A DNA stretch of 20,236 bases from Desulfobacterales bacterium C00003060 (GTDB taxonomy: Bacteria; Desulfobacterota; Desulfobacteria; Desulfobacterales; C00003060): NCBI GenBank assembly GCA_001751085.1, contig MAXP01000346.1, forward strand, positions 657-20,892. The letters are read 5' to 3'. Positions 7,903 to 16,108 of the stretch are shown here, piece after piece. Below the pieces are notes generated by a model. The model had not been told where the DNA came from. It was given only the letters and a program-made list of their open reading frames with translations, and did no database searches. Position 1 is the stretch's first letter. The number at the start of each line of letters is the position of its first letter. Both the position numbers and the translations under genes were made by a program.

Positions 7903-8426
7903 GAATCATTTCACTGGGTGTCGGATGTGCGACTACATTCGGCCTTCAAGAGAGAAGGCAAGGGCAAAAACACCTTGAGAAGGCCGAAGAACTCATGATG
8001 AAAGGAAACTACGAGTATGCGCTTAAAGAAGATGAGAAGATCCTGAATCGTTTTCCCGATATTCCCCCGGGGGATAGTGCCACCTTCCATATGGGACTTA
8101 TCTGGGCCCATCCATACAATCCTCAAAGGGACTATGAAAAATCCCTCAAATGCTTTCAGCGCGTTATCCGGGATTTCCCCAAAACCAGGTTGAGAGAGAG
8201 GGCCAGGGTATGGATCTACACCATCGTCCAGCTTATGCGAAGCAATAACGAGATCAAAAACCTGAAGGAATCGGTCGATCACTTGATAGATAGCCTTAAG
8301 AAGCATGAGGACACGATAAGCGCCCTAAAGGACACGATAAGCGCCCTAAAGGAACAGCTAAAAGAATTGAAAGAGATAGACATAGTAATTGAAGGCAAAA
8401 AGAGGGAAGGCTTGCCCAAAGAGTAA
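7842..8426 (+). CDS. Lipoprotein with TPR-like and coiled-coil parts, in the QseG position
   Basis: 194 residues. It begins inside the kinase gene (61-base overlap), with a strong GGAGGT five bases before its ATG. The signal peptide MCGKRVRKGK plus a hydrophobic run ends at GVGC, with Cys29 as the likely lipidated residue, although the box is not ideal. Residues 40-130 contain a TPR-like pattern (EELMMKGNYEYALKEDEKIL, then YEKSLKCFQRVIRDFP). Residues 140-185 are a heptad-patterned helix with one seven-residue unit (DTISALK) duplicated exactly. In enterobacteria the gene between glrK and glrR is qseG, an outer-membrane lipoprotein that interacts with the kinase. I see only positional and architectural similarity, so an accessory role in sensing is an inference. 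Confidence 0.85.
   Translation: MCGKRVRKGKYLFFHCACLLGIISLGVGCATTFGLQERRQGQKHLEKAEELMMKGNYEYALKEDEKILNRFPDIPPGDSATFHMGLIWAHPYNPQRDYEKSLKCFQRVIRDFPKTRLRERARVWIYTIVQLMRSNNEIKNLKESVDHLIDSLKKHEDTISALKDTISALKEQLKELKEIDIVIEGKKREGLPKE
8310..8351 (+). repeat. Perfect 21-bp tandem duplication coding for one heptad
   Basis: GACACGATAAGCGCCCTAAA plus G at 8310-8330 is repeated without change at 8331-8351. Each copy encodes DTISALK, one coiled-coil heptad, so the reading frame and the helix register are both kept. Exact identity at the DNA level implies a recent or slippage-prone duplication. Confidence 0.95.
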
Positions 8427-8441
8427 AAAGGTGGAAGAATA

Positions 8442-9824
8442 ATGGCAGGAGAGAATATACTTGTAGTAGATGACGACAAGAATATGTTGGAGGTTCTAAG
8501 GTTCCGGCTTGAGGCAGAAGGCTACAACGTTTCTACCACAACCAACGCAAAAAATGCTTTAAGCATGGCCAAAGACGAGTTGTTTGACCTGGCCCTTATC
8601 GATCTCAAGCTCGCAGTCACAGGAAAAGACGGTATTGAACTGATGCAAGACCTGAATCCGATATCCCCTGAGATGCCGGTTATCATACTTACCGCCCACG
8701 GAACGATTGAAACGGCAGTAGATGCAATGAAGCAAGGAGCCTATAGTTATCTGACTAAGCCATACGATCGTCAGGATCTCCTCCTTCAGATAAGAAAAGG
8801 CCTTGAAAAAAGCTCCCTTTCCAGGGAGATAAGGAGACTTAAGGCCCTGGTAGGGGAAAGATACGGATTTGAAAACATCGTCAGCAAAAGTAAGAAGATG
8901 CAAGAGGTCATGGAACAGGTATCAAGATCCGCAGAGACAGAATCTAACGTATGTATCTACGGAGAGAGCGGTACCGGAAAGGAGCTTATAGCAAAATCTC
9001 TGCATCTCTTAAGCTCCAGAAAAAATAAGCCGTTTGTGGCCATAAACTGTGCTGCTATTCCGGAGGGACTCCTTGAAGGCGAGCTGTTCGGCCACGAAAA
9101 GGGGGCATTCACTAATGCCTTGAGACAAAAAAGAGGTTTTTTTGCTCAGGCCAATGGGGGTTCTATCTTACTGGACGAGATCTCTGAGATGTCGGAATCG
9201 ATGCAGGTCAAGTTACTCCGTATTCTTCAGGAAAAGCAGTTCTATCCCCTGGGTGGGGAAAGACCGATAACCGTAGATGTCAGGATAATATCAGCCACCA
9301 ACAAAAACCTGGAAGATGAGGTGAAAAAGGGTAATTTTCGTGAAGACCTGTTCTACCGTGTTCATGTCATACCCATCTATCTCTCCCCACTAAGGGAAAG
9401 AAAAGAAGATATCCCTCTCTTGGTAGATCATTTCATAACGAAGTTTGCCAAGCGTATGAAAAAGGGAATAAGCGGGATTTCCACACCTGCCCTCCAAAAA
9501 CTCTTGTCTCATTCCTGGCCCGGCAATGTCAGAGAACTAAGAAACACCATCGAATATGCTGTTGCCATGACCACCCACGATGTGCTCGATGAAGACGTAA
9601 TTCTTCAGGCCAAACCCATAGAAAAGGACCAGCTAAAGCCCCTGAAAGAGACCAAAAATGAGTTTGAGAGAGACTATATCTCTAACGTCCTTTCGCTTAC
9701 TGGAGGCAACGTAAGCAAGGCAGCAAGACTTGCAGGAAAACATCGGCCTGATTTCTATGACCTCCTGAAAAAACACAATCTGAAACCAACGGATTTTAGG
9801 AACCCAAACAAGCGTATGAAATAG
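8442..9824 (+). CDS. glrR: Sigma54-dependent response regulator, GlrR/QseF type
   Basis: 460 residues; ATG preceded by AAGGTGGAAG. The receiver domain has acidic pocket VVDDD (10-12), phospho-acceptor Asp54, Thr84 and Lys106. The AAA+ domain has Walker A GESGTGKE at 174-181 and Walker B with SILLDEISEM (Asp245, Glu246). The sigma54-contact loop reads GAFTNA at 221-226 instead of the usual GAFTGA. The C-terminal Fis-like helix-turn-helix (GNVSKAARLAGKHRPDFYDL, then LLKKHNL) closely follows the GlrR pattern, in which RNRTEFYKLL is typical, and supports this name over NtrC or ZraR. It is the last gene of the operon. A sigma54 promoter match lies 160 bases past its stop. In E. coli GlrR activates the small RNA gene glmY and rpoE. 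Confidence 0.93.
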   Translation: MAGENILVVDDDKNMLEVLRFRLEAEGYNVSTTTNAKNALSMAKDELFDLALIDLKLAVTGKDGIELMQDLNPISPEMPVIILTAHGTIETAVDAMKQGAYSYLTKPYDRQDLLLQIRKGLEKSSLSREIRRLKALVGERYGFENIVSKSKKMQEVMEQVSRSAETESNVCIYGESGTGKELIAKSLHLLSSRKNKPFVAINCAAIPEGLLEGELFGHEKGAFTNALRQKRGFFAQANGGSILLDEISEMSESMQVKLLRILQEKQFYPLGGERPITVDVRIISATNKNLEDEVKKGNFREDLFYRVHVIPIYLSPLRERKEDIPLLVDHFITKFAKRMKKGISGISTPALQKLLSHSWPGNVRELRNTIEYAVAMTTHDVLDEDVILQAKPIEKDQLKPLKETKNEFERDYISNVLSLTGGNVSKAARLAGKHRPDFYDLLKKHNLKPTDFRNPNKRMK

Positions 9825-9886
9825 CCCACATACAAGAAAACATAGAATTTACAGCTATTTAACCTTATCAGTCGAATCCCAGCCTC

Positions 9887-9900
9887 TTCCTACGTAGGAA
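9887..9900. promoter_or_regulatory. 14-bp perfect palindrome, possible activator site
   Basis: TTCCTACGTAGGAA is perfectly self-complementary and centred about 118 bases upstream of the predicted sigma54 start site, a usual distance for a bacterial enhancer-binding protein. A second smaller palindrome, GGGTTAACCC, lies at 9963-9972. Neither matches the TGTC-N10-GACA motif known for E. coli GlrR. Confidence 0.35.
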
Positions 9901-9984
9901 AATCCACTCAAATAGGTTCTTCCCATCCTTTTCGGCCATCCAGAAGATTCTTTAAAATCAACGGGTTAACCCAATCAAGCCCGC

Positions 9985-10001
9985 TTGGCATATCACTTGC
10001 T
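9985..10001 (+). promoter_or_regulatory. Sigma54 (-24/-12) promoter candidate
   Basis: TTGGCATATCACTTGCT fits the consensus YTGGCAC-N5-TTGCW with one change (C to T after GGCA). GG and GC are at the required spacing, at 9987-9988 and 9999-10000, predicting a start near 10011. It lies just downstream of a gene for a sigma54 activator and points away from it. It was found by eye; one such match in 20 kb on two strands is not negligible by chance, but its position is telling. Confidence 0.6.
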
Positions 10002-10352
10002 AAACTATTCTGCAGTAGTCCGGCACTCATTGCATTTCCTGTCATTTTGACCAAATGCCCTGCCCGCCTTGGCGCGACAGAACTTGGACAATGCTCTCGG
10101 AAAAAAACCGGTCTGGGCCGGGGGCGCTCATACTTACACAGGGCATAAGACAGCAAATCCAGGTCTGGCCCATGGAAAAATCAATTGTGTGCTTTCCGAT
10201 CATGATCTTTCACGTTCGTTTAAAATGGCAACTTGGGTTGGACTATAGGCTACTCCCAGTATATAGCATTTCGGATTTCCGATTGCGGATTGCGGAGTTA
10301 AGCTCCACATAGTTTTAGCATAATTTCACATGGTTATCAGCACCATTCGTAA

Positions 10353-10449
10353 CTTCTCAATAAGTTGGGGTAGATTACATTTTGCGACTATTCAGTGGAT
10401 TCCTGTTTTCGCAGGAATCCAGACATCTTACCCCTGAGTTATTGAGAAG
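10353..10449. repeat. Palindromic intergenic repeat element with terminal inverted repeats
   Basis: Outer arms CTTCTCAATAA (10353-10363) and TTATTGAGAAG (10439-10449) are perfect inverses. The arms continue imperfectly through GGGGTA and TACCCC. Inside, GGATTCCTG-TTTTCG-CAGGAATCC (10397-10420) forms a 9-bp stem. A 28-base stretch (10362-10389) recurs exactly at 17932-17959, so this is a dispersed family, REP- or MITE-like. Confidence 0.75.
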
Positions 10450-10589
10450 ATACGACCATTCATCCCGCAAATCTGCAAGTATTTTTCTGAAATAACACTG
10501 GAAGAGCGATTTAAAAAAAAGGTAACCAGAAAAAGCGATGTTATACAATGATGGAATTTTACTTTGTTGAGGAAAAGGAGGTGAAAAGA

Positions 10590-10808
10590 ATGAAGAGATT
10601 GACTGTGTGTCTGTTTCTTGTAGCCTTACTGTGTATCGGTTTCATTGGTTGCAAGGAACAAGGGCCTACCCCTCAAGCAGAAACAGCAGACGTGACTGCG
10701 CCGGCAGCAACAGAGCATGTTACACCCCCAGTAGGAACAGAGGAAGCTGCCACCCCAGCGGAGGAGACTATCCATGCTGAAGAAACCGCCCCCGTCACAA
10801 CGAAGTAA
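10590..10808 (+). CDS. Small Pro/Thr/Glu/Ala-rich lipoprotein
   Basis: 72 residues from the ATG at 10590, which has AGGAGGTG seven bases upstream; the upstream in-frame ATG at 10548 has no ribosome site. MKRLTV and a hydrophobic run end at GFIGC, giving lipidated Cys21 or near it. The mature part is about 50 residues of low complexity, mostly Thr, Pro, Ala and Glu with a few His and no Cys, probably disordered. No family is recognised. It precedes another small exported protein by 133 bases and may share its transcript. Confidence 0.7.
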   Translation: MKRLTVCLFLVALLCIGFIGCKEQGPTPQAETADVTAPAATEHVTPPVGTEEAATPAEETIHAEETAPVTTK

Positions 10809-10941
10809 TAGCCCAAGGGGACACAGGAGGAGGGAGGTGATACTCGTCAGCATGAGAGACTGGTAACGTAATAACGTGAAATGGCAGATTATTTTAAGGG
10901 AATTAGGACAAACGAACCATGAATGAAAGGAGAAAAAATCA

Positions 10942-11265
10942 ATGATGAAAAAGTTGGTATCAAAGAGAATGGTTGCCGTGTTGGTTGTTGTTATGTTTGC
11001 GATTTCTTTTGCGGGTATTGGAGTTTGCGAGGAGGCGCAGGAAGCGCAGGTGACAGTAGTAATGGGGACAATTACTACCCTAAATGCAGATACCGGTCAG
11101 GTTATGGTACAGGATGAATCCGGTGAGATACAAAGCCTCGCAGGGGCTGATGCGGACCTGAAGGACCTAAACACAGGTGATCTCGTAATCATAGAGTGCG
11201 ATAGCGAAAAGAATATCAAGTCAATCGCTAAACAAGAACCAATCCAGCCGGAGTCAGCTCAATAG
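10942..11265 (+). CDS. Small exported protein with a beta-barrel-like domain, unknown function
   Basis: 107 residues. AAAGGAG lies nine bases before the ATG at 10942; a second ATG follows at once. A signal peptide (MMKKLVSKR, hydrophobic run to FAGIGVC) is followed by EEAQEAQ, so cleavage probably falls near residue 30; the Cys makes a lipoprotein possible but the box is poor. The mature part alternates short strands and turns (VVMGTITTLNADTGQVMVQD, then LNTGDLVIIECD) like small OB/SH3-type barrels, similar in style to DUF1344 proteins; I cannot assign the family. A terminator follows 14 bases after the stop, so it ends this transcription unit. Confidence 0.75.
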   Translation: MMKKLVSKRMVAVLVVVMFAISFAGIGVCEEAQEAQVTVVMGTITTLNADTGQVMVQDESGEIQSLAGADADLKDLNTGDLVIIECDSEKNIKSIAKQEPIQPESAQ

Positions 11266-11278
11266 AGATGAAAATGAG

Positions 11279-11314
11279 GGGAGGGGACAAAATTCATCGT
11301 TCCCTCCCATTTTT
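11279..11314 (+). terminator. Rho-independent terminator after the small exported protein gene
   Basis: Stem GGGAGGGGAC (11279-11288) pairs with GTTCCCTCCC (11299-11308) through ten base pairs including one G-T, with a 10-base loop, followed by ATTTTT. It closes the plus-strand block just before the convergent tRNA-Val. Confidence 0.85.
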
Positions 11315-11330
11315 CAAGAAAGGGGAAGTT

Positions 11331-11406
11331 TGGTAGGCGGAACAGGGCTTGAACCTGTGACCCCCGGCTTGTAAGGCCGATGCTCTCCCAACTGAGCTAC
11401 CCGCCC
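11331..11406 (-). tRNA. tRNA-Val(TAC)
   Basis: 76 bases on the minus strand. Acceptor GGGCGGG pairs with TCCGCCT (G-T at both ends), then discriminator A and encoded CCA. D arm GCTC/GAGC; anticodon arm CGGC-CTTACAA-GCCG with anticodon TAC; T arm ACAGG-TTCAAGC-CCTGT. It lies between lon, same strand, and the convergent signalling block. Its 3' half is repeated in the same orientation at 6111-6158. Confidence 0.96.
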
Positions 11407-11580
11407 ACACAATCATCAGATCGCAGTTTTGTCTCTGCAAAATCCTTTTTCGCTTTTTCGGAATTCATGATAACGAAAAGGCGAACCAACGTCAAGCAAA
11501 ATACATTCTATCGGATTTTTTCCAGCATTTTTCCAGATCTAAATTACCAAAATCAATAGCAGAACTTAGGGGTCAATGAA
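11407..11580. other. Gap between lon and tRNA-Val
   Basis: Non-coding. No convincing terminator for lon is seen on the minus strand. TTGCAG with a 17-base spacer and GATGAT just upstream of tRNA-Val could be its promoter, but the match is weak, and readthrough from lon is also possible. Confidence 0.3.
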
Positions 11581-14001
11581 CTAGTTCACTTGAACGGGTC
11601 TTACAGTATCTTCTCCTTCAGGAATCAACTCTGGCGGAATAACCTCATCTTGTTCTTCTCTGAAAATCGTCTCACCCGGTTGCAAAATAATGGCACGTGA
11701 CAGGAGATCATCCATGTGGCTTACTGCCAGAACTTCCAACTGCTTCAGGATCTCTGCAGGGATCTCTTTCAGGTCCTTACGGTTTTCCTCAGGAATAATG
11801 ACCCTAGACATCCTCCCGCGGTGGGCTGCCAGGATTTTTTCCTTTAAGCCCCCGATTGGCAGGATCCGGCCACGAAGGGTTATCTCTCCGGTCATTGATA
11901 AATCACGATATACCGGCCTCTTGATCAATGATGAGACAATCGATGTTGCCATGGTTATGCCAGCAGACGGCCCATCCTTTGGAGTAGCCCCTTCTGGGAC
12001 ATGAATATGGATATCAATCTTCCGATAAAAATGTTTGTTCAAACCGAGTCTTTGTGCTCTTGATCGAACATAGCTCAAGGCAGCCTGAGCAGATTCCTGC
12101 ATGACATCTCCGAGCTTACCTGTTATTGTAAGTTTTCCCCTGCCGGGCATAATGACCGTCTCGATGGCAAGGAGCTCTCCCCCAACTTGTGTCCAGGCCA
12201 TACCAGTAGCCAAGCCTATCTCGTCCTTTTCTTCAACCTGCCCATACCGGAACCGAGGCACACCCAGGTATTTCTGTATCGACTGGGCCGTTATTTTGAC
12301 GCATTTTTTCCCGTCTTCCTTCGTGATCTCACGGGCTACCTTCCGGCAAATAGAAGCAATCTCCCGCTCCAAATTCCGCACACCAGCCTCGCGTGTATAA
12401 CGCCGTATGATGGTCCGGAGCCCGTTTTGGGTGAACCCTATTTTCTCCTCAGACAATCCGTTCGTTTCAATCTGCTTGGGCACAAGAAAACCCAGAGCTA
12501 TCTGGAGTTTCTCGTGCTCGGTGTAACCGGGCAGTCGTATTATCTCCATGCGGTCCTGCAGGGGTAGTGGAATTCCGTGCAGGTTGTTGGCCGTTGTGAT
12601 GAAAAAAATCTCCGAAAGATCATAATCCACATCCAAGTAGTGGTCATTAAACGCAAAATTCTGTTCGGGATCAAGAACCTCGAGCAGCGCCGCTGAGGGG
12701 TCGCCTCTGAAATCCGTACTCATCTTGTCCACTTCGTCTAGACAAAAAACCGGATTGTTGGCCTTGGCCTTTTTAAGGGATTGAATGATTTTACCAGGCA
12801 TCGCCCCAATATAGGTGCGTCGATGCCCTCGGATCTCGGCCTCATCCCTGACCCCGCCCAGGGAAAGCCGAACGAATGCTCGATCTGTAGCACGCGCCAC
12901 CGATTTAGCCAAAGAGGTCTTTCCTACCCCAGGCGGACCCACAAAACACAGGATAGGCCCTTTTATCTTCTTGACCAGTTTTTGCACAGCCAGATATTCT
13001 AGGATACGCTCTTTGGGTTTTTCCAGCCCATAGTGATCTTCCGCCAGGACAGCTTCCGCCTTATCTATATCCGTCTGAAGCTTGCTTCGCTCAAACCAAG
13101 GCAGACTGATAAGCCATTCAATGTAATTTCGCACCACTGTCCCTTCTGCCGACATTGGGGCCATGAGTTTAAGTTTTTTGAATTCTTGTCTTGCTTTTGC
13201 AGCCGATTCCTTTGACATTCGTTTGCGCTTGATACGGTGTTCGAGGTCGTCCAGCTCACTCTTGAAATCATCTTTGGTCCCCATCTCCTTCCGGATAGCG
13301 CGCATCTGTTCATTAAGATAGTAGTCCCTCTGGGTCTTTTCCATTTGTTTCTTGACACGACCTTTGATTCTCTTTTCCATCTTATAGATTTCAATTTCTG
13401 CCTGCATCAAATTGAAAAGGAGGGCCATGCGCTCTATGGGAGCGACAGTCTCAAGCAAACGCTGTTTATCTTGGATCTTAAAATTGAAGTGGGCAGCTAC
13501 AGTGTCAGCCAGTTGAGAAACGTTTCTTATAGCAGATATGTTTTTTATGAGATCCCTTGAGATGTCCTTGTTGATCTTGGCGTATTCTTGAAACAAATCC
13601 ACAACGGTTCGGCCGATAGCTTCACTTTCCGCCTCTTTTACTTCGTAATCGGCAATTGGCTCAATCTCAGCCATAAGATATTGCTCTTTCTCGATAAACC
13701 GTGTTATATGAGCCCGCCTTTTTCCTTCGACCAATGCCTTAACTGTTCCGTCTGGGAGCCGGAGCAACTGGAGCAACGTTCCAATCGTCCCCATGCCATA
13801 GATATCCTTTCCGCCGGGCAAGTCTACTCCAGGATTCTTCTGGGTAGCCAATAAGATCCTCTTGTCCGAGTTCATGGCATTTGACAAGGCATTAACAGAC
13901 TTGGTCCGTCCTGCGAAAAGAGGGACCACCATGTGAGGAAAAACAACAATATCCTTGAGTGCAAGGAGGAAAAGCGAAAGCTTTTGTTCTGAATCATTCA
14001 T
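11581..14001 (-). CDS. lon: Lon ATP-dependent serine protease
   Basis: 806 residues from the ATG at 14001, chosen because GGAAG lies six bases ahead and the start then aligns with the usual Lon N-terminus ([20 protein letters not shown]); the frame also offers ATG at 14031 and 14022 without ribosome sites. N-domain and coiled coil come first, then AAA+ with Walker A GPPGVGKT at about 355-362 and Walker [11 protein letters not shown]. The protease domain has catalytic Ser679 in PKDGPSAG and Lys722 in GGLKEK, the same numbers as in E. coli. It degrades misfolded and regulatory proteins in the cytoplasm. An acidic tail of about 30 residues ends the protein. Last gene of the tig-clpP-clpX-lon chain, 55 bases behind clpX. 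Confidence 0.97.
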   Translation of the reverse strand: MNDSEQKLSLFLLALKDIVVFPHMVVPLFAGRTKSVNALSNAMNSDKRILLATQKNPGVDLPGGKDIYGMGTIGTLLQLLRLPDGTVKALVEGKRRAHITRFIEKEQYLMAEIEPIADYEVKEAESEAIGRTVVDLFQEYAKINKDISRDLIKNISAIRNVSQLADTVAAHFNFKIQDKQRLLETVAPIERMALLFNLMQAEIEIYKMEKRIKGRVKKQMEKTQRDYYLNEQMRAIRKEMGTKDDFKSELDDLEHRIKRKRMSKESAAKARQEFKKLKLMAPMSAEGTVVRNYIEWLISLPWFERSKLQTDIDKAEAVLAEDHYGLEKPKERILEYLAVQKLVKKIKGPILCFVGPPGVGKTSLAKSVARATDRAFVRLSLGGVRDEAEIRGHRRTYIGAMPGKIIQSLKKAKANNPVFCLDEVDKMSTDFRGDPSAALLEVLDPEQNFAFNDHYLDVDYDLSEIFFITTANNLHGIPLPLQDRMEIIRLPGYTEHEKLQIALGFLVPKQIETNGLSEEKIGFTQNGLRTIIRRYTREAGVRNLEREIASICRKVAREITKEDGKKCVKITAQSIQKYLGVPRFRYGQVEEKDEIGLATGMAWTQVGGELLAIETVIMPGRGKLTITGKLGDVMQESAQAALSYVRSRAQRLGLNKHFYRKIDIHIHVPEGATPKDGPSAGITMATSIVSSLIKRPVYRDLSMTGEITLRGRILPIGGLKEKILAAHRGRMSRVIIPEENRKDLKEIPAEILKQLEVLAVSHMDDLLSRAIILQPGETIFREEQDEVIPPELIPEGEDTVRPVQVN

Positions 14002-14056
14002 TGGTTTCTTCCATTTCGACATTCTAAACATGGTTATTATCTACAAAACAAAGGCC

Positions 14057-15319
14057 CTATTGAGACAGAGCCCTTTCCTCGGTTTGTTCGAACAATAAAA
14101 TCGGCTCCTCGTTGTTCAAAATAACTTCCTCGTTGATCACACATTCCTTGACTCCATGCATGGAAGGTATTTCATACATAATGTCCATCATGGCCGCTTC
14201 CATAATGGCCCTGAGACCCCTGGCCCCGGTCTTACGCTCCAGAGATCTCTTGGCAATTGCCTTCAAGGCGCTGTCTGTATAGCGGAGGGTTACATTCTCA
14301 AATTCAAAAAGCTTCTGGAGCTGCTTCACCAAGGCATTCTTGGGTTCTGTTAGTATCCTAACTAGGGCATCCTCCATTAGTTCATGCAGCGTGGCAATCA
14401 CTGGAAGTCGCCCCACAAATTCCGGAATCAGGCCAAATTTCAAGAGGTCTTCAGGCTGAACCATTTTGAGTATCTCACCGACGTTTCGCTCTTTTCGACT
14501 TTGGATATCAGCCCCAAAGCCCATTACTTTTCCGCCAAGTCTGTGCTGTATGATCTCCTCCAGGCCATTAAAGGTTCCCCCACATATGAACAGGATGTTA
14601 GACGTATCTACCTTAAGGAAATCCTGTTGCGGATGCTTTCGCCCCCCCTTCGGTGGCACACTCGCAGTTGTTCCCTCAATGATCTTTAGAAGTGCCTGCT
14701 GCACCCCTTCCCCCGAAACATCGCGTGTAATGGATGGGTTGTCCGCTCTGCGGGCAATCTTGTCGATTTCATCGATATAGACAATTCCCTTGGAGGTCCT
14801 TTCAAGATCATAATCGGCGGTCTGAAGCAATGATAGTATAATATTTTCAACGTCTTCTCCCACATATCCCGCTTCCGTCAAAGATGTCGCATCTGCAATC
14901 GTAAATGGAACGTCAAGAAACCTTGCCAGAGTCTGAGCCATAAGCGTTTTCCCGCAGCCGGTCGGTCCGATCAGAAGGACGTTGCTTTTCTGCAAATCCA
15001 CGTCCGATGTATTTACTGATGACTCAAGGCGTTTGTAATGGTTATCAACAGCTACAGCCAGAACCTTCTTTGCCTGTTCCTGCTCAATCACATATTCATC
15101 CAGAAAACCCTTGATAGCAGCCGGCGTGGGAAATTCCTCCTTTTTCTGTGTTCGCACCTCTTTTTCGTACTCTTCTTCAACAATTTCATTGCATAGTTCG
15201 ATACATTCGTCGCAGATATAGACAGCAGGTCCGGCAATCAGTTTCTTGACCTCCTCCTGGCTTTTACCGCAAAATGAACACCGTAGCCCGGCGGGGTCAA
15301 CGCTTCTTCGTTTAGCCAT
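14057..15319 (-). CDS. clpX: ClpX, ATP-dependent unfoldase subunit of ClpXP
   Basis: 420 residues from the ATG at 15319, with GGAGG six bases ahead; the longer frame starts at TTG 15331 inside that ribosome site. The N-terminal zinc domain has CSFC and CDEC pairs. AAA+ follows with Walker A GPTGCGKT, pore loop GYVG in [10 protein letters not shown], Walker [11 protein letters not shown], an RKH-type loop in [10 protein letters not shown], and the ClpP-docking loop as MGF in [10 protein letters not shown]. Sensor 2 lies in [10 protein letters not shown]. All parts needed to unfold substrates and dock on ClpP are present. It lies 114 bases downstream of clpP and 55 bases upstream of lon in the same direction. 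Confidence 0.97.
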   Translation of the reverse strand: MAKRRSVDPAGLRCSFCGKSQEEVKKLIAGPAVYICDECIELCNEIVEEEYEKEVRTQKKEEFPTPAAIKGFLDEYVIEQEQAKKVLAVAVDNHYKRLESSVNTSDVDLQKSNVLLIGPTGCGKTLMAQTLARFLDVPFTIADATSLTEAGYVGEDVENIILSLLQTADYDLERTSKGIVYIDEIDKIARRADNPSITRDVSGEGVQQALLKIIEGTTASVPPKGGRKHPQQDFLKVDTSNILFICGGTFNGLEEIIQHRLGGKVMGFGADIQSRKERNVGEILKMVQPEDLLKFGLIPEFVGRLPVIATLHELMEDALVRILTEPKNALVKQLQKLFEFENVTLRYTDSALKAIAKRSLERKTGARGLRAIMEAAMMDIMYEIPSMHGVKECVINEEVILNNEEPILLFEQTEERALSQ

Positions 15320-15433
15320 CTGTTCCTCCAAAAAATGAGATTATGGAGAACTTGCTCCAATGCTTTAGTTGGTATGAAACCCGCAAGTTCTATATGAATT
15401 ACAAGGCTGTTTACTCAAAAGGCAATCCGGAAA

Positions 15434-16063
15434 TCATTGTCCTCCAATGTCAGTTTTTCTGTCTTTGGAGTTCTGGGCAGCTTCACGCTGGGAAATCACA
15501 TGATCCAGAATACCGTAGTCCTTGGCTTCCTGGCTGCTCATGAAAAAATCGCGGTCTGTATCGTTTCGAATTCTTTCAATATCTTGGTTCGCGTGGAAGG
15601 CAAGAATTTCATTCAAGGTCTCCCGCATCCGCAAAATCTCCTTTGCCTGGATGGCCACATCCGTTGCCTGACCTTGAAACGAACCCATGGGTTGATGAAT
15701 CAGTACCCTGGCATTTGGAAGTCCGTATCGTTTCCCCTCTGTTCCTGCGGCCAGCAGCACTGCACCCATGCTGGCTGCCTGGCCCATACACAGGGTGCAT
15801 ATATCCGGCTTCACGTAACGCAAGGTATCATAGATGGCAAGGCCTGCATTCACCATACCCCCGGGGGAATTGATATAAAAATTTATGTCCTTGTCCGGGT
15901 CTTCTGATTCCAGAAAAAGGAACTGGGCAATTAGAAGATTGGCAATCTCATCGGTTACAGGTGTCCCAAGAAAAACAATTCGATCTTTGAGCAGCCTGGA
16001 ATATATGTCATAGGCCCGTTCCCCACGACTAGTCTGTTCGACAACTATGGGAATAAGCGGCAT
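15434..16063 (-). CDS. clpP: ClpP serine protease subunit
   Basis: 209 residues from the ATG at 16063, seven bases after AAGGAG; a GTG directly before it is too close to the ribosome site. Catalytic triad Ser98 in GQAASMGA, His123 in IHQPMG and Asp172 in DTDRDFF, spaced as in E. coli ClpP. The handle helix and the INSPGG oxyanion region are intact. Tetradecameric protease working with ClpX, encoded next. The N-terminus [20 protein letters not shown] is the short form, with little propeptide. The C-terminal 15 residues are polar and less conserved. It follows tig by 45 bases. Confidence 0.97.
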   Translation of the reverse strand: MPLIPIVVEQTSRGERAYDIYSRLLKDRIVFLGTPVTDEIANLLIAQFLFLESEDPDKDINFYINSPGGMVNAGLAIYDTLRYVKPDICTLCMGQAASMGAVLLAAGTEGKRYGLPNARVLIHQPMGSFQGQATDVAIQAKEILRMRETLNEILAFHANQDIERIRNDTDRDFFMSSQEAKDYGILDHVISQREAAQNSKDRKTDIGGQ

Positions 16064-16108
16064 CACGTGTCTCCTTCCTGAACTTAACGCCCTTCGGGCG
16101 GATCAGCT

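Larger units (their letters stand above)
9825..10589. other. Long non-coding region holding a sigma54 promoter, two dyads and a palindromic repeat
   Basis: About 720 bases without a convincing gene; the short frames on both strands have no good ribosome site or recognisable domain. It holds, in order, a 14-bp palindrome (9887), a 10-bp palindrome (9963), a sigma54 promoter match (9985), an imperfect TTTCGGATTTCCGATTGCGG repeat near 10268, and a large palindromic element (10353-10449). It may encode a regulatory RNA starting near 10012; I see no clear terminator to define its end. Confidence 0.45.

Noticed and set aside
9908..10156. 82-residue minus-strand frame in the regulator-lipoprotein gap
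   Set aside because: No recognisable family, no good ribosome site, and it runs against the sigma54 promoter; a decayed gene cannot be excluded.
10055..10312. 85-residue plus-strand frame downstream of the sigma54 promoter
   Set aside because: Its end is a translation of a simple TTTCGGATTTCCG-type repeat, the composition is not protein-like and no ribosome site precedes it.
13033..13560. Several plus-strand frames inside lon
   Set aside because: Shadows of the lon reading frame with no own start signals or domains.
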